A DNA stretch of 64,000 nt from Haloplanus sp. CK5-1 (GTDB lineage Archaea > Halobacteriota > Halobacteria > Halobacteriales > Haloferacaceae), in the NCBI RefSeq assembly GCF_037201915.1, contig NZ_CP147505.1:1922001-1986000 (forward strand), given 5' to 3'. The translations under genes were made by a program, and so were the position numbers. Every line of letters begins with the position of its first letter. Positions within the stretch are counted from its first letter, which is position 1. The notes under the pieces are model-generated. The model was not told the DNA's origin and searched no databases. It saw nothing but the letters and a program-made list of their open reading frames with translations. Shown here piece by piece: positions 7,065-16,445 of the stretch.

Positions 7065-7705
7065 ATACTTCACAGCCGGATTGCACCGCGGCAAATCGGC
7101 TGTGACTGTTTCTATCGCACGCCAGATACTGAGGTTCTCTAACCGTCCGAGGGACAGCAAAGGCGCTGGCTGTGGCGACACTGTTCGCCTTGCAGAGACA
7201 GGAGGGATCCGATCCCATTGGTTTCACGACTTGCCGACGCGAGTCACTATTTTTCGCGCATCTCCACTAGTACCGCGACGCCGTCGATCGTCGGCACGTC
7301 ACTGGCGAGCAAACTCCGGTGGCGCTCGGCGATATCCAGAACCTCAGTATCCACCTGGTTGGGTGCGCTTGCGCGCTCACCGATGAGCGTGAAGGCCAAC
7401 TCACCGTCCGACTCTGGCGCGCCGGCGAGGCGGACGGCCGCGACGTCCTCGAGGGTGACGTGGTCCACCCCTTGTCGACGCGCCGGACCTTCAGGTGGAC
7501 GGAGTACACACCAGCGTGCACGGCGCCTGACCGGCCTGACTCTCTCGCCAACCGAGTAGCAGCCACAGAAACGAAGGGGGACGGAGCCCGTTTCGTAACG
7601 GGCATGGGGGTTAGGGGGGCGGGAGAAGGTGCCACGACACGTCAGATATTGCCTCTTCCACGAGAAAATCTGACACCTGTACTTGACTGATTTTCGTTAC
7701 GATAC
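7065..7705. other. Inter-IS stretch with gene debris only
   Basis: About 640 bp lies between the two insertion sequences. No intact gene is visible. The only coding-like signal is a frameshifted minus-strand remnant at roughly 7247-7530, listed separately. The rest shows no motif I recognise and is probably residue of genes eroded by IS activity. Confidence 0.5.
7247..7530 (-). pseudogene. Frameshifted remnant of an unknown gene
   Basis: Reading the minus strand, a coding-like segment (VYSVHLKVRRVDKG) runs to about 7473 and continues in another frame as VDHVTLEDVAAVRLAG up to a stop at 7247. The shift falls in a short G run (AAGGGGTGG), consistent with a single-base indel. The second part is about 73 residues with normal haloarchaeal acidic composition. 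No start region or family was recognised. The placement between two IS elements fits a decayed passenger gene. Confidence 0.35.
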
Positions 7706-8979
7706 CTCAGCTTTGCACGTTAGCGTCGGCGGTTGAGTGAACGAAGAGGTGGTCGATCTCTTCCATGAGGTCATCGACGCCTTGGTCATCATTGTCCCGA
7801 ACCCACGAAAGAAGGTTGTAGACGGCTTCTTTCATGGAATGTTCGAGGTACGCTCGAAGCGATGACGCCTTCGAGCGAACCGTCCCCAAGGCGCTCGACT
7901 CAGGATCAAGACGAACGAGACTGTAGGCAGCTATCAGAAGGAGCCAGCGCCGACTGGCACCTTCGTCGGTCTGCATCTCGCAGTCTCCCAAGCCGAGATC
8001 CTGCTTCGAATTCTCGACGAACGTCTCGATGCGCCACCGCATCTCGTAGGAGCGGATCACGTGCTGGGTCGGTGCGTCGATCTCGTTTGTAGCGAGGTCC
8101 TTGGTCGGATTCTCTTCGTCGTCTTCGTCGGTCTCTTTCTCGGCGATAACCAGCTTCACGTCTCCCAGTTGGGAGACGAGAAGCTTCTTCGTCCAGATGT
8201 GGTAGGTCTCGTCTTCGATGTCGCGTTCAGTCGTGTCGATGCGCTCGGCAAGCGTATCGACGCGGAGTTTTTCGCCGGCGTAAGTCACCTTCCGATTGCT
8301 CCGGAGCGGGCCGACCCAGTCCTTGCCGTAGGATTCGATGTGGTCAGGAAGGCCAGAATCGTGGGCGAACCACGAGCCGAAGAGGTAGGTGTGCCTGTGG
8401 ACACCTACCTCTTCTTCGAGTTTCATGACAATCTCGCGGGCGAGATCGCACTTGGTATCGTGGTCATCGTCCTCGTCGTCTTGCTGTTCGTAGAGGCGGA
8501 AGGTGAGCGGGTAGGCGGTTTTGTCGTCAGGGTAGAAGGCGTAGATGAGGTCTTGCCCCCAGACAGTGTCATCCTCGGCGTGATCGTAGAACTGACCGAC
8601 GCCGGGGACTCCGTCCCGGCTTTCTCCGTGATCGTGTCGTCGAGGATGATGTAGCCGTCCTTCGACCAGCGCGTTTCACCGTGTTTCTGGAGTTCTTCGA
8701 GGCGTTCGTGGTTGAATTGTTGCTCGTCCCAGTTGTACTCGGTGAGGAACTTGTTGAGAGCACGTTTGCCGTTGGCGGGAAGGACTTCGCGTGCGATACC
8801 CGCCACGGTCTTGTTGCTGGCCGCAACAAGACCTGTGGCGTAGGTTTTCGCGTGACGGCGTTGTGCCGGTGACAGCGAGTCGAACTCGTCGAACACGCGC
8901 GTACACGACAAGGAATCCGTGATCGGCATCATTCGTCCTTGCCACTGCCTACGCTCCTACTTCAACGTGCAAAGCTGAG
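7706..8979 (-). mobile_element. IS701-like insertion sequence, transposase frameshifted
   Basis: Perfect 16-bp inverted repeats mark the ends: CTCAGCTTTGCACGTT at 7706-7721 and its complement at 8964-8979. The element is 1274 bp, and the transposase stop codon lies within the 7706 end. I see no convincing direct target duplication at the flanks. Because its transposase is broken, the copy is probably non-autonomous but still has mobilisable ends. Confidence 0.8.
7707..8932 (-). pseudogene. IS701-family-like transposase, single-base frameshift
   Basis: The N-terminal part (from 8932) reads through KDGYIILDDTITEKAG, containing the catalytic Asp region. It then loses frame at GCCGGGACGG near 8615, where one missing G explains the shift. 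In the corrected frame the protein continues VPGVGQFYDHAEDDTVWGQD and joins the downstream frame containing EMRWRIETFVENSKQDLG with the catalytic Glu. The corrected length is about 408 residues, usual for this family. Apart from this one base, the gene appears full length, so inactivation is recent. Family assignment to IS701 rests on motif resemblance (NKFLTEYNWDEQ, ILDDT) and is moderately sure. Confidence 0.8.
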
Positions 8980-9014
8980 CACATTTCTGACTTCGTTATT
9001 GAGCAGCTGGCACA

Positions 9015-9102
9015 ACTATAGTAGCGTTTGTAACTGTCCGCACACCTGATCGAACGCTGTCATGCGATCAGGTGTGTGATGACTTACAAAGGCTACTATA
9101 GT
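9015..9102. mobile_element. 88-bp palindromic MITE-like element
   Basis: The ends are perfect 11-bp inverted repeats (ACTATAGTAGC at 9015-9025 and GCTACTATAGT at 9092-9102). Inside are further matching arms (GTTTGTAA/TTACAAAG and CACACCTGATCG/CGATCAGGTGTG), so nearly the whole element folds into one hairpin. It has no coding capacity. This is the build of a miniature inverted-repeat transposable element mobilised in trans by an unidentified transposase. Confidence 0.75.
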
Positions 9103-9203
9103 CTCTCTCTGTTTGCCCCCGCGTACGAAACGATTCGACGGTTGGACGACGATTCGATAGATGGACGCGAACGAACTTTTCTGACGTGTATCTACGTGCT
9201 TCT

Positions 9204-9914
9204 ATGCAGACCCGTTTACGGCAAGCAGGACTGGTTGTTGTACTTCTTCTGGTCGTTAGTGGAGTCGGCACTGTTCAAGCGGGAGCATCGCCAGTAACTG
9301 ATGAACATGCAGCTGTGACAAGCATCAGCCCATCGGAACAGTCGTTTTCACTCGCTGAGGACGCGAATGGAGTGGATGATGCGGAAGAGGACGGTGAAGA
9401 TATAGAAGATTCGGAAGAAGACGAGGAAGGGGCTAGTCTGATTGGAGACTGGTGGGGCCTCGGTGGCGAAGTGAGTGAAGCCCCATACATCGGTGTGGTT
9501 GAAGTTGGCGGTGTCCTTCTCGTCGTCGGTGTCCTCGGGTACAGTCTTGCAAAGAGAAAGCAATTGCTGCCGGTGCGATACCGTCGATATCAGTTACAAA
9601 CACACCAGTGGATTGTTCTGATCGGGACGGCACTAACGCTGCCGCACTTCATTGCCGTCGAAGAGTGGGAAGGACTCGGTCTCACGGTTGCTGTATTACT
9701 TGGTATAGAGGTTGCAAGTGGCCTGTACGGTCGATATCTGCATCGACATGTTGTCCGGCTTGGACGAGGAAATGAGACACCGTCAGTCGTTGGCCGTCTG
9801 CTGACCGTTACCAAAGAGACTCTCTTTTCACGATGGCGACGAGTGCACGTCTTGCTAACTGTTGTCACTGCTATCGTCCTCGTACTCCACATTATCACGG
9901 CAATCGGTGACTGA
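9204..9914 (+). CDS. Exported acidic-linker diheme b-type membrane protein
   Basis: This 236-residue protein has a signal peptide (AGLVVVLLLVVSGVGTVQAGA), an acidic disordered linker (repeated EED/EDIEDSEEDEE), a transmembrane helix near residues 92-110 and a C-terminal helical bundle. Two helices carry histidine pairs spaced 14 apart: HQWIVLIGTALTLPH and HVLLTVVTAIVLVLH, with further His in YLHRHVV. This is a diheme b cytochrome pattern like that of the protein at 1886-2428, and its acidic linker echoes the exported Glu-rich protein at 3574. I chose the ATG at 9204, which places the signal peptide at the N-terminus. It may belong functionally to the ApbE operon, now separated from it by IS elements. 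Confidence 0.65.
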   Translation: MQTRLRQAGLVVVLLLVVSGVGTVQAGASPVTDEHAAVTSISPSEQSFSLAEDANGVDDAEEDGEDIEDSEEDEEGASLIGDWWGLGGEVSEAPYIGVVEVGGVLLVVGVLGYSLAKRKQLLPVRYRRYQLQTHQWIVLIGTALTLPHFIAVEEWEGLGLTVAVLLGIEVASGLYGRYLHRHVVRLGRGNETPSVVGRLLTVTKETLFSRWRRVHVLLTVVTAIVLVLHIITAIGD

Positions 9915-10003
9915 GCCTCCAGTGGTATCGATTCAGCCTGAAAGCAGAGAAATGACGTCCCGGATTGGATTGGTCCGTTTCGGACAGTACCGAACACCTT
10001 CTG

Positions 10004-11719
10004 ATGGAGACAAGTCCGCACACGAGTCAGAGACAGGGTGATCTAGTGGTCTCAAGTGACTCCTCTCGCCGTGACGTCTTTCGACAAATTGCTCGGCGTC
10101 CACACGTCGACTGGTCAGCATACGACTCAACCCCATTATACGAGCGGAGTTCATTGACGGCACTCTCCGAAGATATTCGCACCGTCTCTGGAGTCTGGTT
10201 CAACCACTACGCCCACGACTCGGTCGATGCGTTCGTCTGTCAGTATCCACTGTCCTATGTAGAGTTCAATCCCCACGATCAGTACTCCGGCCCGACTCGA
10301 TACGAGGTGTCACAGCTCTTCAGGGCGTTCCTGCTGAAAGAGATACACGGTTGGGGCCCCGAAACCGCGCTCGTCGAGTATCTTCGGCAGCACTCAGAAC
10401 CCCGTATCTCGCTCGGGTTCGACCCCGTTCCCGACCAGTCGACACTTTGGCGCAGTTGGAATAAGCGCTTCAGCGCCGATCTCCGTGAGACAGTCGAGAG
10501 AACGATGCGGACGCTCCTCATCAACGCACAGAATGCCGGTGTTGCGGTGCCTCGTGACCCAGAACGGAAGCTCCAGTACGATAACGACGAGTCTGGGCGA
10601 CCGATCCGGACGACCAGACTGTTTTGGAAGAAGTAGCGAAGATCAGCGATCACGTCAGCCGCGTCGTCTTCCCCGCGTTCTCGTGGACCGCGGCGAGGGC
10701 TGTGAGATCCACGAGAACGCCTACTGGGGTCTGCAGACATATCTCGGACTTCGCGAGCGGCTGGCTGCGAACGAAGGAGCTCGCAGTTTCGTCTACGAGT
10801 CGACTCGGGATCGGACACCGCTGGGGCACGCCCATCGGGAGCAGATTCGGTACCTCTCGATTGAACAGGTTCGAGCGATGTACCGACAGGCTATCACTCG
10901 GCTCTTAAACGAAGTTGCGGAGACAGAGCAGTTCTTTCGAGCCGGAATCGTCGCGATCGACATTACCGAAGCTAATCCGTTCACAGGTGACCGTGCGGGC
11001 CACGAAGACGAGATCATCGGGACAAAGGCGAAGACCGACGAATACGCCTACCAGCGGGCGACGGTACAGTTGGTCGGGAATGCCGTCCCGATCGTGCTGA
11101 ACGCGCGGCCGGTGCGAAAGGGGCAGACACGACTGGAAATCGTCGAAGACTTGCTCGATTCGGCTGAGGACCTCGTTCACGTCGATAACGTACTGATGGA
11201 CCGGAAGTCCGATAGCCAGCACGTCTTGGAGATGATCCGCCAGCGCGGGCTTTCCTACGTCGTTCCCAAGCGGATGCAGACCAGCGAGAAAGCTCAGGCC
11301 AAGCGATTCTCCAGCACGGTCAGGACCGCTACGAGACCGACCGAAGGCTCCACCTCGGGAAAAACGAGTGGCACGAGACGACGCTAATCTACCGGCAGAA
11401 AGAGGACTCCGAGCACGACGGCCATCGGCAGTACTCGGTGTTTATGACGAATTACGGGAGTGGGCACCTCACGGAGTACGGCTATCGCTGGGAGATCGAG
11501 AGTGGCTACAAATCGATTAAGCGGTTCATGGCCGCGACGACGTCGAAGGATTTCGGGCTCAGGTTCTTCTACTTCGCGTTCGCGTGTCTGTTGTACTCGA
11601 TTTGGCGAGCAGTCGATTTGCTGGTACAGGTCGAATTGACCGGTGAATATGAACATTCGCCGGTCGTGACGGCCGACAACACGCTTACGCTGTTGAAGAA
11701 GGAAACCGGAATCGGATAG
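10004..11719 (+). pseudogene. IS4-type transposase, multiply frameshifted
   Basis: Coding matches run through several frames. The N-terminal part reads to RPIRTTRLF near 10625, then EEVAKISDHVSRVVFPAFS in a second frame, then IHENAYWGLQTYLGL to about 11320 in a third, and finally ETTLIYRQKEDSEHDG to the stop at 11719. Catalytic features are recognisable: Asp in GIVAIDITEANPF, Asp in VLMDRKSDSQHV followed by YVVPKRM, and the Y-R-E-K signature in YGYRWEIESGYKSIK. At least three indels make it non-functional. The total length is near 570 codons, as in large haloarchaeal IS4-like transposases. I found no terminal inverted repeats, so the element edges are unknown. Confidence 0.75.
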
Positions 11720-11967
11720 CGAGGATTTCTACCCGTGGTGGCGCGGCGTCCGAGTGGCTACACTACCCACCGTCTCGGAAACACTCCAAATAAGTCATCA
11801 ATCTAACGACAATTCCCGGTCAGAAAGCGATCTGAATCAGTTTCCGCTCATCTATTCGTCCGAAACAGTGCACCACAGCCCCGGTAAAACCGTTGTAGTC
11901 TCAATTTCCATCCTCCGTGGTCGACATCCACGGACTGATTACCACGGGTCTCGTGGCGTGCCGTAGG

Positions 11968-12945
11968 ATGAACGACGAACTGGACGACGTCGACGCCGAG
12001 ACCGTCCGCGACCGACTCCGAGAGTCGTCGGTCGACGTCGACGAGGACGTTCTGAGCGGGATCGACGCCCGGACGACGGACGGATCCATCGACGTCGCGG
12101 CGTTCGAGGCGTGGTACGACGAGTGTGCCGACCGCCGTCGGTCGGTGGCGGAGCGAACCGAGCGGTTCGAGACCCGTCTCGACGAGTACCGCGCGTCGCT
12201 CGACCCGGCCGAGCGCGACTTCGACCACGTGCGCGTCCGGTTCGAGGAGTACGACGAGCGCTTCGACGCGATTCGGGCGGAACTGGCGTCGGTCGCCGAC
12301 CGCATCGAGACGGCGTCGCGGACGCCGACGTCGGCGACGGCGCTGTACGAGACGGCCCGGCTCCTCTCGGCCGCGGAGAAGGCACTCCACGGGATTGCCC
12401 ACGAACTGGGTCACGTCGAAGAGGGTCTCGACGAGTTCGGGTCGTGGCTCACCGATCCGGCCGTCCGTCTCGACGACTTCGACGGCGAACTCGACACGGT
12501 GGCGCGATACCTCGACAACACCGACCGCCTGCTCACCAACGTCGAGACGCACGCCGCCGATCCGCCGCCGGGCTTTCGACCGTTCGACGCGTGGCTCACG
12601 GCGCGACACCTCCACCTGCTCGTCGCCGTCGTGTTCGAGGAACTCCGGGCGGACGTCGACGAACTCGCCGAGTGGCTGGAGCGACTCGATGGCACCCACG
12701 ACGCGGAGCTATCCGCCCTGACCGACCGCCTCGACGCGCTCGCCGACCGGCACGCCTCGTTCGAGAGCCGGATCGACGAGGCGACCGACGCCATCGACGG
12801 GTTCGAGGGAAAATACGCGGACGTCGCGGAGGAGGTCGATCGCTTCGCGGCCGACCTCGACGCGGTCGAACCGCCGATCGACTGGGCGACGCTGGAAGAG
12901 CGGATCGACGAGCAGTTCGACGAACTCGGGATCAGCCACGGCTGA
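11968..12945 (+). CDS. Acidic coiled-coil protein ('halo transducer protein'-like)
   Basis: This 325-residue protein is very rich in Asp, Glu and Arg, and long heptad-like stretches predict mostly coiled-coil helices (e.g. SVAERTERFETRLDEYRASL and RIDEATDAIDGFEGKYADV). It has no transmembrane helix, methyl-accepting signature or HAMP domain. I chose the ATG at 11968, since the upstream part of the frame is compositionally unlike the rest. Proteins of this look are annotated as 'halo transducer protein' in haloarchaea, but I cannot verify membership. It stands alone, downstream of the decayed transposase, in normal high-G+C sequence. Confidence 0.6.
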   Translation: MNDELDDVDAETVRDRLRESSVDVDEDVLSGIDARTTDGSIDVAAFEAWYDECADRRRSVAERTERFETRLDEYRASLDPAERDFDHVRVRFEEYDERFDAIRAELASVADRIETASRTPTSATALYETARLLSAAEKALHGIAHELGHVEEGLDEFGSWLTDPAVRLDDFDGELDTVARYLDNTDRLLTNVETHAADPPPGFRPFDAWLTARHLHLLVAVVFEELRADVDELAEWLERLDGTHDAELSALTDRLDALADRHASFESRIDEATDAIDGFEGKYADVAEEVDRFAADLDAVEPPIDWATLEERIDEQFDELGISHG

Positions 12946-13142
12946 GCCGGCGACCCCCTTCCGGGGGTGAATCGCTCGCCGTCGATGGCGGGTGGCGTGT
13001 CGCCGACCCCACGGGTAGGGTACTGCGTCGGACGGCCATGCCGTCGTAGAACCGTCGGAACGCCCATCCCCTGCCCTTCCACATCGTTCGACACGGAGGG
13101 TGTCGTCGACAGGTGTGGTTTCCCTCGATCGTTCTACGAAGA

Positions 13143-13152
13143 TTATTATGAA
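13143..13152 (+). promoter_or_regulatory. TATA-like element for the CBS protein gene
   Basis: TTATTATGAA lies about 26 bp before the ATG at 13173. It is an AT-rich box in an otherwise G+C-rich region, at the spacing typical for leaderless haloarchaeal transcription. Confidence 0.55.
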
Positions 13153-13172
13153 TACAGGAGTGTCGTGTACGT

Positions 13173-13625
13173 ATGCTCGTCGAGGAGCTAATGCAGACGG
13201 ACATCGTCACGTCCGATATCGAAGGGACGGTTCGGGCGGCGGTGGAACAAATGCTCCGTAATCACGTTGGGAGTGTCGTCGTGGTGGACGACGGCAATCC
13301 GACGGGGATCGTCACTGAAACGGATATCCTCAAAATCGGCTACGGCACTGAACGGTGCTTCGGCGATATTCCGCTCGAGCGAGCGATGAGTCGACCACTG
13401 GTGACGATTGCCCCCGACAAATCGATTCGAGCAGCGATGCGAACGATGCGGACCGAGAACGTCAAAAAACTCCCGGTGCAAGACGGCATCGACCTAGTCG
13501 GTATCCTGACCATGGTCGACGTCACTCGGGCGTACAACGACATCGTGAAAGAAATCCACGCGATGGAACAGCCAGTAGGATTCAGTGAAGCCGAACTCCG
13601 TGGGCTCGGTACCCGACGTGAGTGA
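13173..13625 (+). CDS. Two-CBS-domain protein
   Basis: This 150-residue protein consists of two CBS motifs and little else: residues about 4-55 (VEELMQTDIVTSDIEGTVRA, GIVTETDIL) and about 70-122 (AMSRPLVTIAPDKSIRAAMR, LVGILTMVDVT). Paired CBS motifs form a Bateman module that usually binds adenine nucleotides and regulates a partner. There is no fused catalytic domain. It has its own TATA-like box about 26 bp upstream and appears monocistronic. The partner protein cannot be inferred from the neighbours. Confidence 0.85.
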   Translation: MLVEELMQTDIVTSDIEGTVRAAVEQMLRNHVGSVVVVDDGNPTGIVTETDILKIGYGTERCFGDIPLERAMSRPLVTIAPDKSIRAAMRTMRTENVKKLPVQDGIDLVGILTMVDVTRAYNDIVKEIHAMEQPVGFSEAELRGLGTRRE

Positions 13626-13739
13626 AACAGACGGGTAGGATAACACCCTTTCGGGGTTCCCCCCCCGACTGGTAGAGAGCCCTCCGCGACGACCGCGTAC
13701 CCGGACAAGACGCAAGTGGTCGTGGAGCGTAGCCGACGA

Positions 13740-14573
13740 GTGACCGAACCGGAGACGGGGATCGGACGGGTTGGGCTTCGCGTGGCCGACATAGAGCGGG
13801 CCGTCGCGTTCTACGGGCGAGTCCTCGGACTGGATACGCTGGACCGGACCGACGACTGCGCGACCCTCGGGGTCGACGACCCCTGCCTCGTCTTGCTGTC
13901 GGCGCCGGACGTGCCGGCTCCCGACCGGGTGGCGGCGGGGCTGTTCCACACGGCGATCCGGGTTCCGTCGCGGGCGGCCCTCGGCGGGGTGCTTGACCGG
14001 ATCGAGGCGCGGTGGCGACTCGACGGGGCGTCCGACCACCGCGTGAGCGAGGCGCTCTATCTGACCGACCCCGAGGGCAACGGCGTCGAGGTGTATCGGG
14101 ACCGCCCCCGCGACGCGTGGCCCGAGAACGCCGACGGGGACGTCGAGATGGACACGCTCCCCCTAGCGCTCGACGAGGTGCGGGAGCTCGGGACCGGCGA
14201 CGACCGCCCTCCGTCGGGGACGACCGTCGGCCACGTCCACTTGGAGGTGCCGTCGCTGTCGGCGGCGCGGTCGTTCTACGTCGACCGACTCGGCCTCCGT
14301 CTGCGCCAGTCGATGGCGGGCGCGGACTTCTTCGCGACCGACGACTACCACCACCACGTCGGCTGTAACACGTGGTACGGTCGTGACCGACCGCCTGCAG
14401 AGGGCACACGCGGACTGGCGTGGTTCGAACTCCGCCTCGACGCCCCCCTGAATCGGGTGCGGTCACGCCTCGGATCGGCGGCGAGCGAGCGGTTCGACCG
14501 TGGGGACGGGTATCTCCCCATCACGGATCCAGCCGGCCAGACCGTCCGGCTTCGGGGGACGGACACCCGGTGA
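13740..14573 (+). CDS. Two-domain VOC (glyoxalase/extradiol dioxygenase-like) protein, CatE type
   Basis: This protein of about 277 residues has two vicinal-oxygen-chelate repeats. The N-terminal repeat begins GRVGLRVADIERAVAFYGRVLGL and includes GLFHTAIRV and DPEGNGVEVYRDRP. The C-terminal repeat begins VGHVHLEVPSLSAARSFYVD and includes DDYHHHVGCNTW. The metal ligands His, His and Glu are visible in FHTAI, VGHVH and EVY. This is the layout of CatE-like catechol 2,3-dioxygenases in haloarchaea, but the real substrate is unknown. The GTG at 13740 (VTEPETG) best matches the domain start; other GTGs at 13716 and 13722 are possible. Confidence 0.75.
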   Translation: MTEPETGIGRVGLRVADIERAVAFYGRVLGLDTLDRTDDCATLGVDDPCLVLLSAPDVPAPDRVAAGLFHTAIRVPSRAALGGVLDRIEARWRLDGASDHRVSEALYLTDPEGNGVEVYRDRPRDAWPENADGDVEMDTLPLALDEVRELGTGDDRPPSGTTVGHVHLEVPSLSAARSFYVDRLGLRLRQSMAGADFFATDDYHHHVGCNTWYGRDRPPAEGTRGLAWFELRLDAPLNRVRSRLGSAASERFDRGDGYLPITDPAGQTVRLRGTDTR

Positions 14574-14574
14574 C

Positions 14575-15369
14575 TCACGCCGCGTCGTCGAATCCCCGTG
14601 GCGACGGTGTGGGGATACCCTCGGCCTCGAACGCCCGGAGTGCCCGCCGGGTCACGTCCGACTCGAACGCGAACTCCGCGTCGAGGTCGTTGACGTAGGC
14701 CTTCGCTCTGATCGTTCGGTACCGTGGCTCCGCCTCGACACGAACCGTCACCGGCCGGTCGGCCGCGAGGTGCCGAGACGTGAGGACCGACTCCTCGACG
14801 ATGTCGCGGGCGCGGTCGGGGTCGGCGTCGGGGGCGACGTACAGTTCCGTCACCACCAGCATCTCCGGCGCGCCGGCGTTGGCGTTGGCGACGGGGCCGG
14901 TTATGACGAGGTAGTTCGGTACCGCGACCAGGTCGTCGTCGGGGGTCCGCAGGCGCGTCGCCCGGACGCCCACGTCGACGACCTCACCGTAGTGGTCGCC
15001 GATTTCGACCCGGTCACCCACCTGGTAGGGCGTTTCGAGCGCGATGACCAGTCCGCCGAGGAGGTTCGCGAGCAGGTCCTTCAGTCCGAACCCGAGCGCC
15101 GCGCCGAGGACACCGGAGAAGGCGAGCGCCTGCGTCTGCGAGAGGCGAAAGAGGGGGCCGAGGATCGAGTAGGCGGCGACCCCGTAGATCAGGAACTTCG
15201 TCATCGGAATCGTCAGCCTGATCACCGGACCGCGGGTGGTCCGATCGGCGAGCTCCGAGAGGACGACCCGTGTGGCCCGGGCGAGTAGATACGCGGTGAC
15301 GACGATGACGACCGCACCGAGGAGTGTTCCGGTGTCGATCCGGAGGCCGCCAACGGCCTCGGTCGTCAC
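14575..15369 (-). CDS. MscS-family mechanosensitive channel
   Basis: This protein of about 264 residues has two to three N-terminal membrane helices (GTLLGAVVIVVTAYLLAR, then KFLIYGVAAYSILGPLF). The pore-helix region is rich in Ala/Gly (ALAFSGVLGAALGFGLKDLL), followed by the beta-domain motif TPYQVGDRVEIGDHYGEVVDVGVRAT. I chose the GTG at 15369 because it makes a GTGA overlap with the upstream stop, showing translational coupling; a longer start at 15426 would overlap by 61 bp. The family releases ions and small solutes on hypo-osmotic shock. A second MscS lies at 31824. Confidence 0.85.
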   Translation of the reverse strand: MTTEAVGGLRIDTGTLLGAVVIVVTAYLLARATRVVLSELADRTTRGPVIRLTIPMTKFLIYGVAAYSILGPLFRLSQTQALAFSGVLGAALGFGLKDLLANLLGGLVIALETPYQVGDRVEIGDHYGEVVDVGVRATRLRTPDDDLVAVPNYLVITGPVANANAGAPEMLVVTELYVAPDADPDRARDIVEESVLTSRHLAADRPVTVRVEAEPRYRTIRAKAYVNDLDAEFAFESDVTRRALRAFEAEGIPTPSPRGFDDAA

Positions 15370-16358
15370 CACAGCCACCGCCTCCGGTCGAGGAGCGCGA
15401 GGGCGCTCGGCAGGCCGTTCGGACACAGCGTCACCGCGCCGCCCGTCTCGACGAACCCCCGGTCGACGAGCGTCCCGAGCGTCCGATCCAGCGACACCCC
15501 GGGGACGACGGCGCGCAGTTCCTCACGTGTGACCGCTCCCTTCGCGACGACCACACCGAGGACGGTCGCTGCGTCGTCGCCGGGGTCCGCTCGCTCGACC
15601 GGGAGGTCGAGGTCCGTGGGCGTCACCGCGTCGCCGTCGACGCAGGCGTCCCAGACTGCCGCCGCGACGCCCGGGTTCCCGTTCGAGAGGCGGGCGAGAC
15701 GCTGGAAGACGAGTTCTTCGGGTCCCGGCCGGTCCCGGTCGCCGAGCCACGCGGCCACGTAGTCGACGTCGACGACCGGAAGCCGGATCGACGCTGGGTC
15801 GCGACGCGGGATCGGGACCTCGTACGTGGCCGTCGTGACCGGCGGCGCCTGCTCTCCGGGTGGGTGTTCGAACGCCGGGAGCGCCCCCTCCCGGTCGCGG
15901 ATCGTCGCGCCGATCCGCTCGGCCGACAGCGACGGCAGCGTGACGACGTGCCGGAAGGCGTCGTCGAGCTCACGGACGGCACACAGGTAGTTCCAACTGT
16001 ACCGGTTCCACGAGGTGACGACTCGACACGACGACGACGCGAGGCGGTCGAGAACCCGATCGATCGGGTCGAACCCGCCGACTCGTCGGGCATAGAGGTG
16101 GTGACAGTCGTCGACGACGACCGGCCCGTCGTCGAACCCCGGAACCGATCCCGTCTCCGCTGCCGGTCCCAATCGCACCCGGGTTGCGTCGAGGGCGCTC
16201 CGAGCGTGGTCGAGCACCGCCTCGCGGTCGAAAAACGGATCCGAGACGACCGCGACTGTCCCGTCGGAGTCCGCGAGGGTATCGGCCAGTCCCTCGGCAT
16301 CGCCGTCGACCTCGACCGGTGGAACCGGGGGCGGCATCATCGTCCCGGTCTGGCTCAC
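15366..16358 (-). CDS. Unrecognised cytosolic protein coupled to MscS (possible degenerate NTPase with C-terminal winged helix)
   Basis: This 330-residue soluble protein has a Walker-B-like stretch, VPGFDDGPVVVDDCHHLYAR, near residue 80. No Walker A lysine is seen in the expected upstream position (AVVSDPFFDREAVL). The C-terminal 80 residues look like a winged helix (DDAATVLGVVVAKGAVTREE, then LDRTLGTLVDRGFV). An inactive ATPase-like sensor with DNA- or protein-binding tail is one reading. It overlaps the mscS-like gene by 4 bp (GTGA), so the two products are probably made together. No named family was recognised. Confidence 0.6.
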   Translation of the reverse strand: MSQTGTMMPPPVPPVEVDGDAEGLADTLADSDGTVAVVSDPFFDREAVLDHARSALDATRVRLGPAAETGSVPGFDDGPVVVDDCHHLYARRVGGFDPIDRVLDRLASSSCRVVTSWNRYSWNYLCAVRELDDAFRHVVTLPSLSAERIGATIRDREGALPAFEHPPGEQAPPVTTATYEVPIPRRDPASIRLPVVDVDYVAAWLGDRDRPGPEELVFQRLARLSNGNPGVAAAVWDACVDGDAVTPTDLDLPVERADPGDDAATVLGVVVAKGAVTREELRAVVPGVSLDRTLGTLVDRGFVETGGAVTLCPNGLPSALALLDRRRWLW

Positions 16359-16445
16359 CGAGGGCCATGAAGATGGTGGGCAGGCGTCCGGAATCCGGCG
16401 TGGCCGAATCGGGATGTATATGCCCGCGAGCGAGGTAGGACGCCC

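Noticed and set aside
11720-11967. Right end of the IS4-type element
   Set aside because: I could not find an inverted repeat matching any sequence upstream of 10004, so no boundary is claimed.
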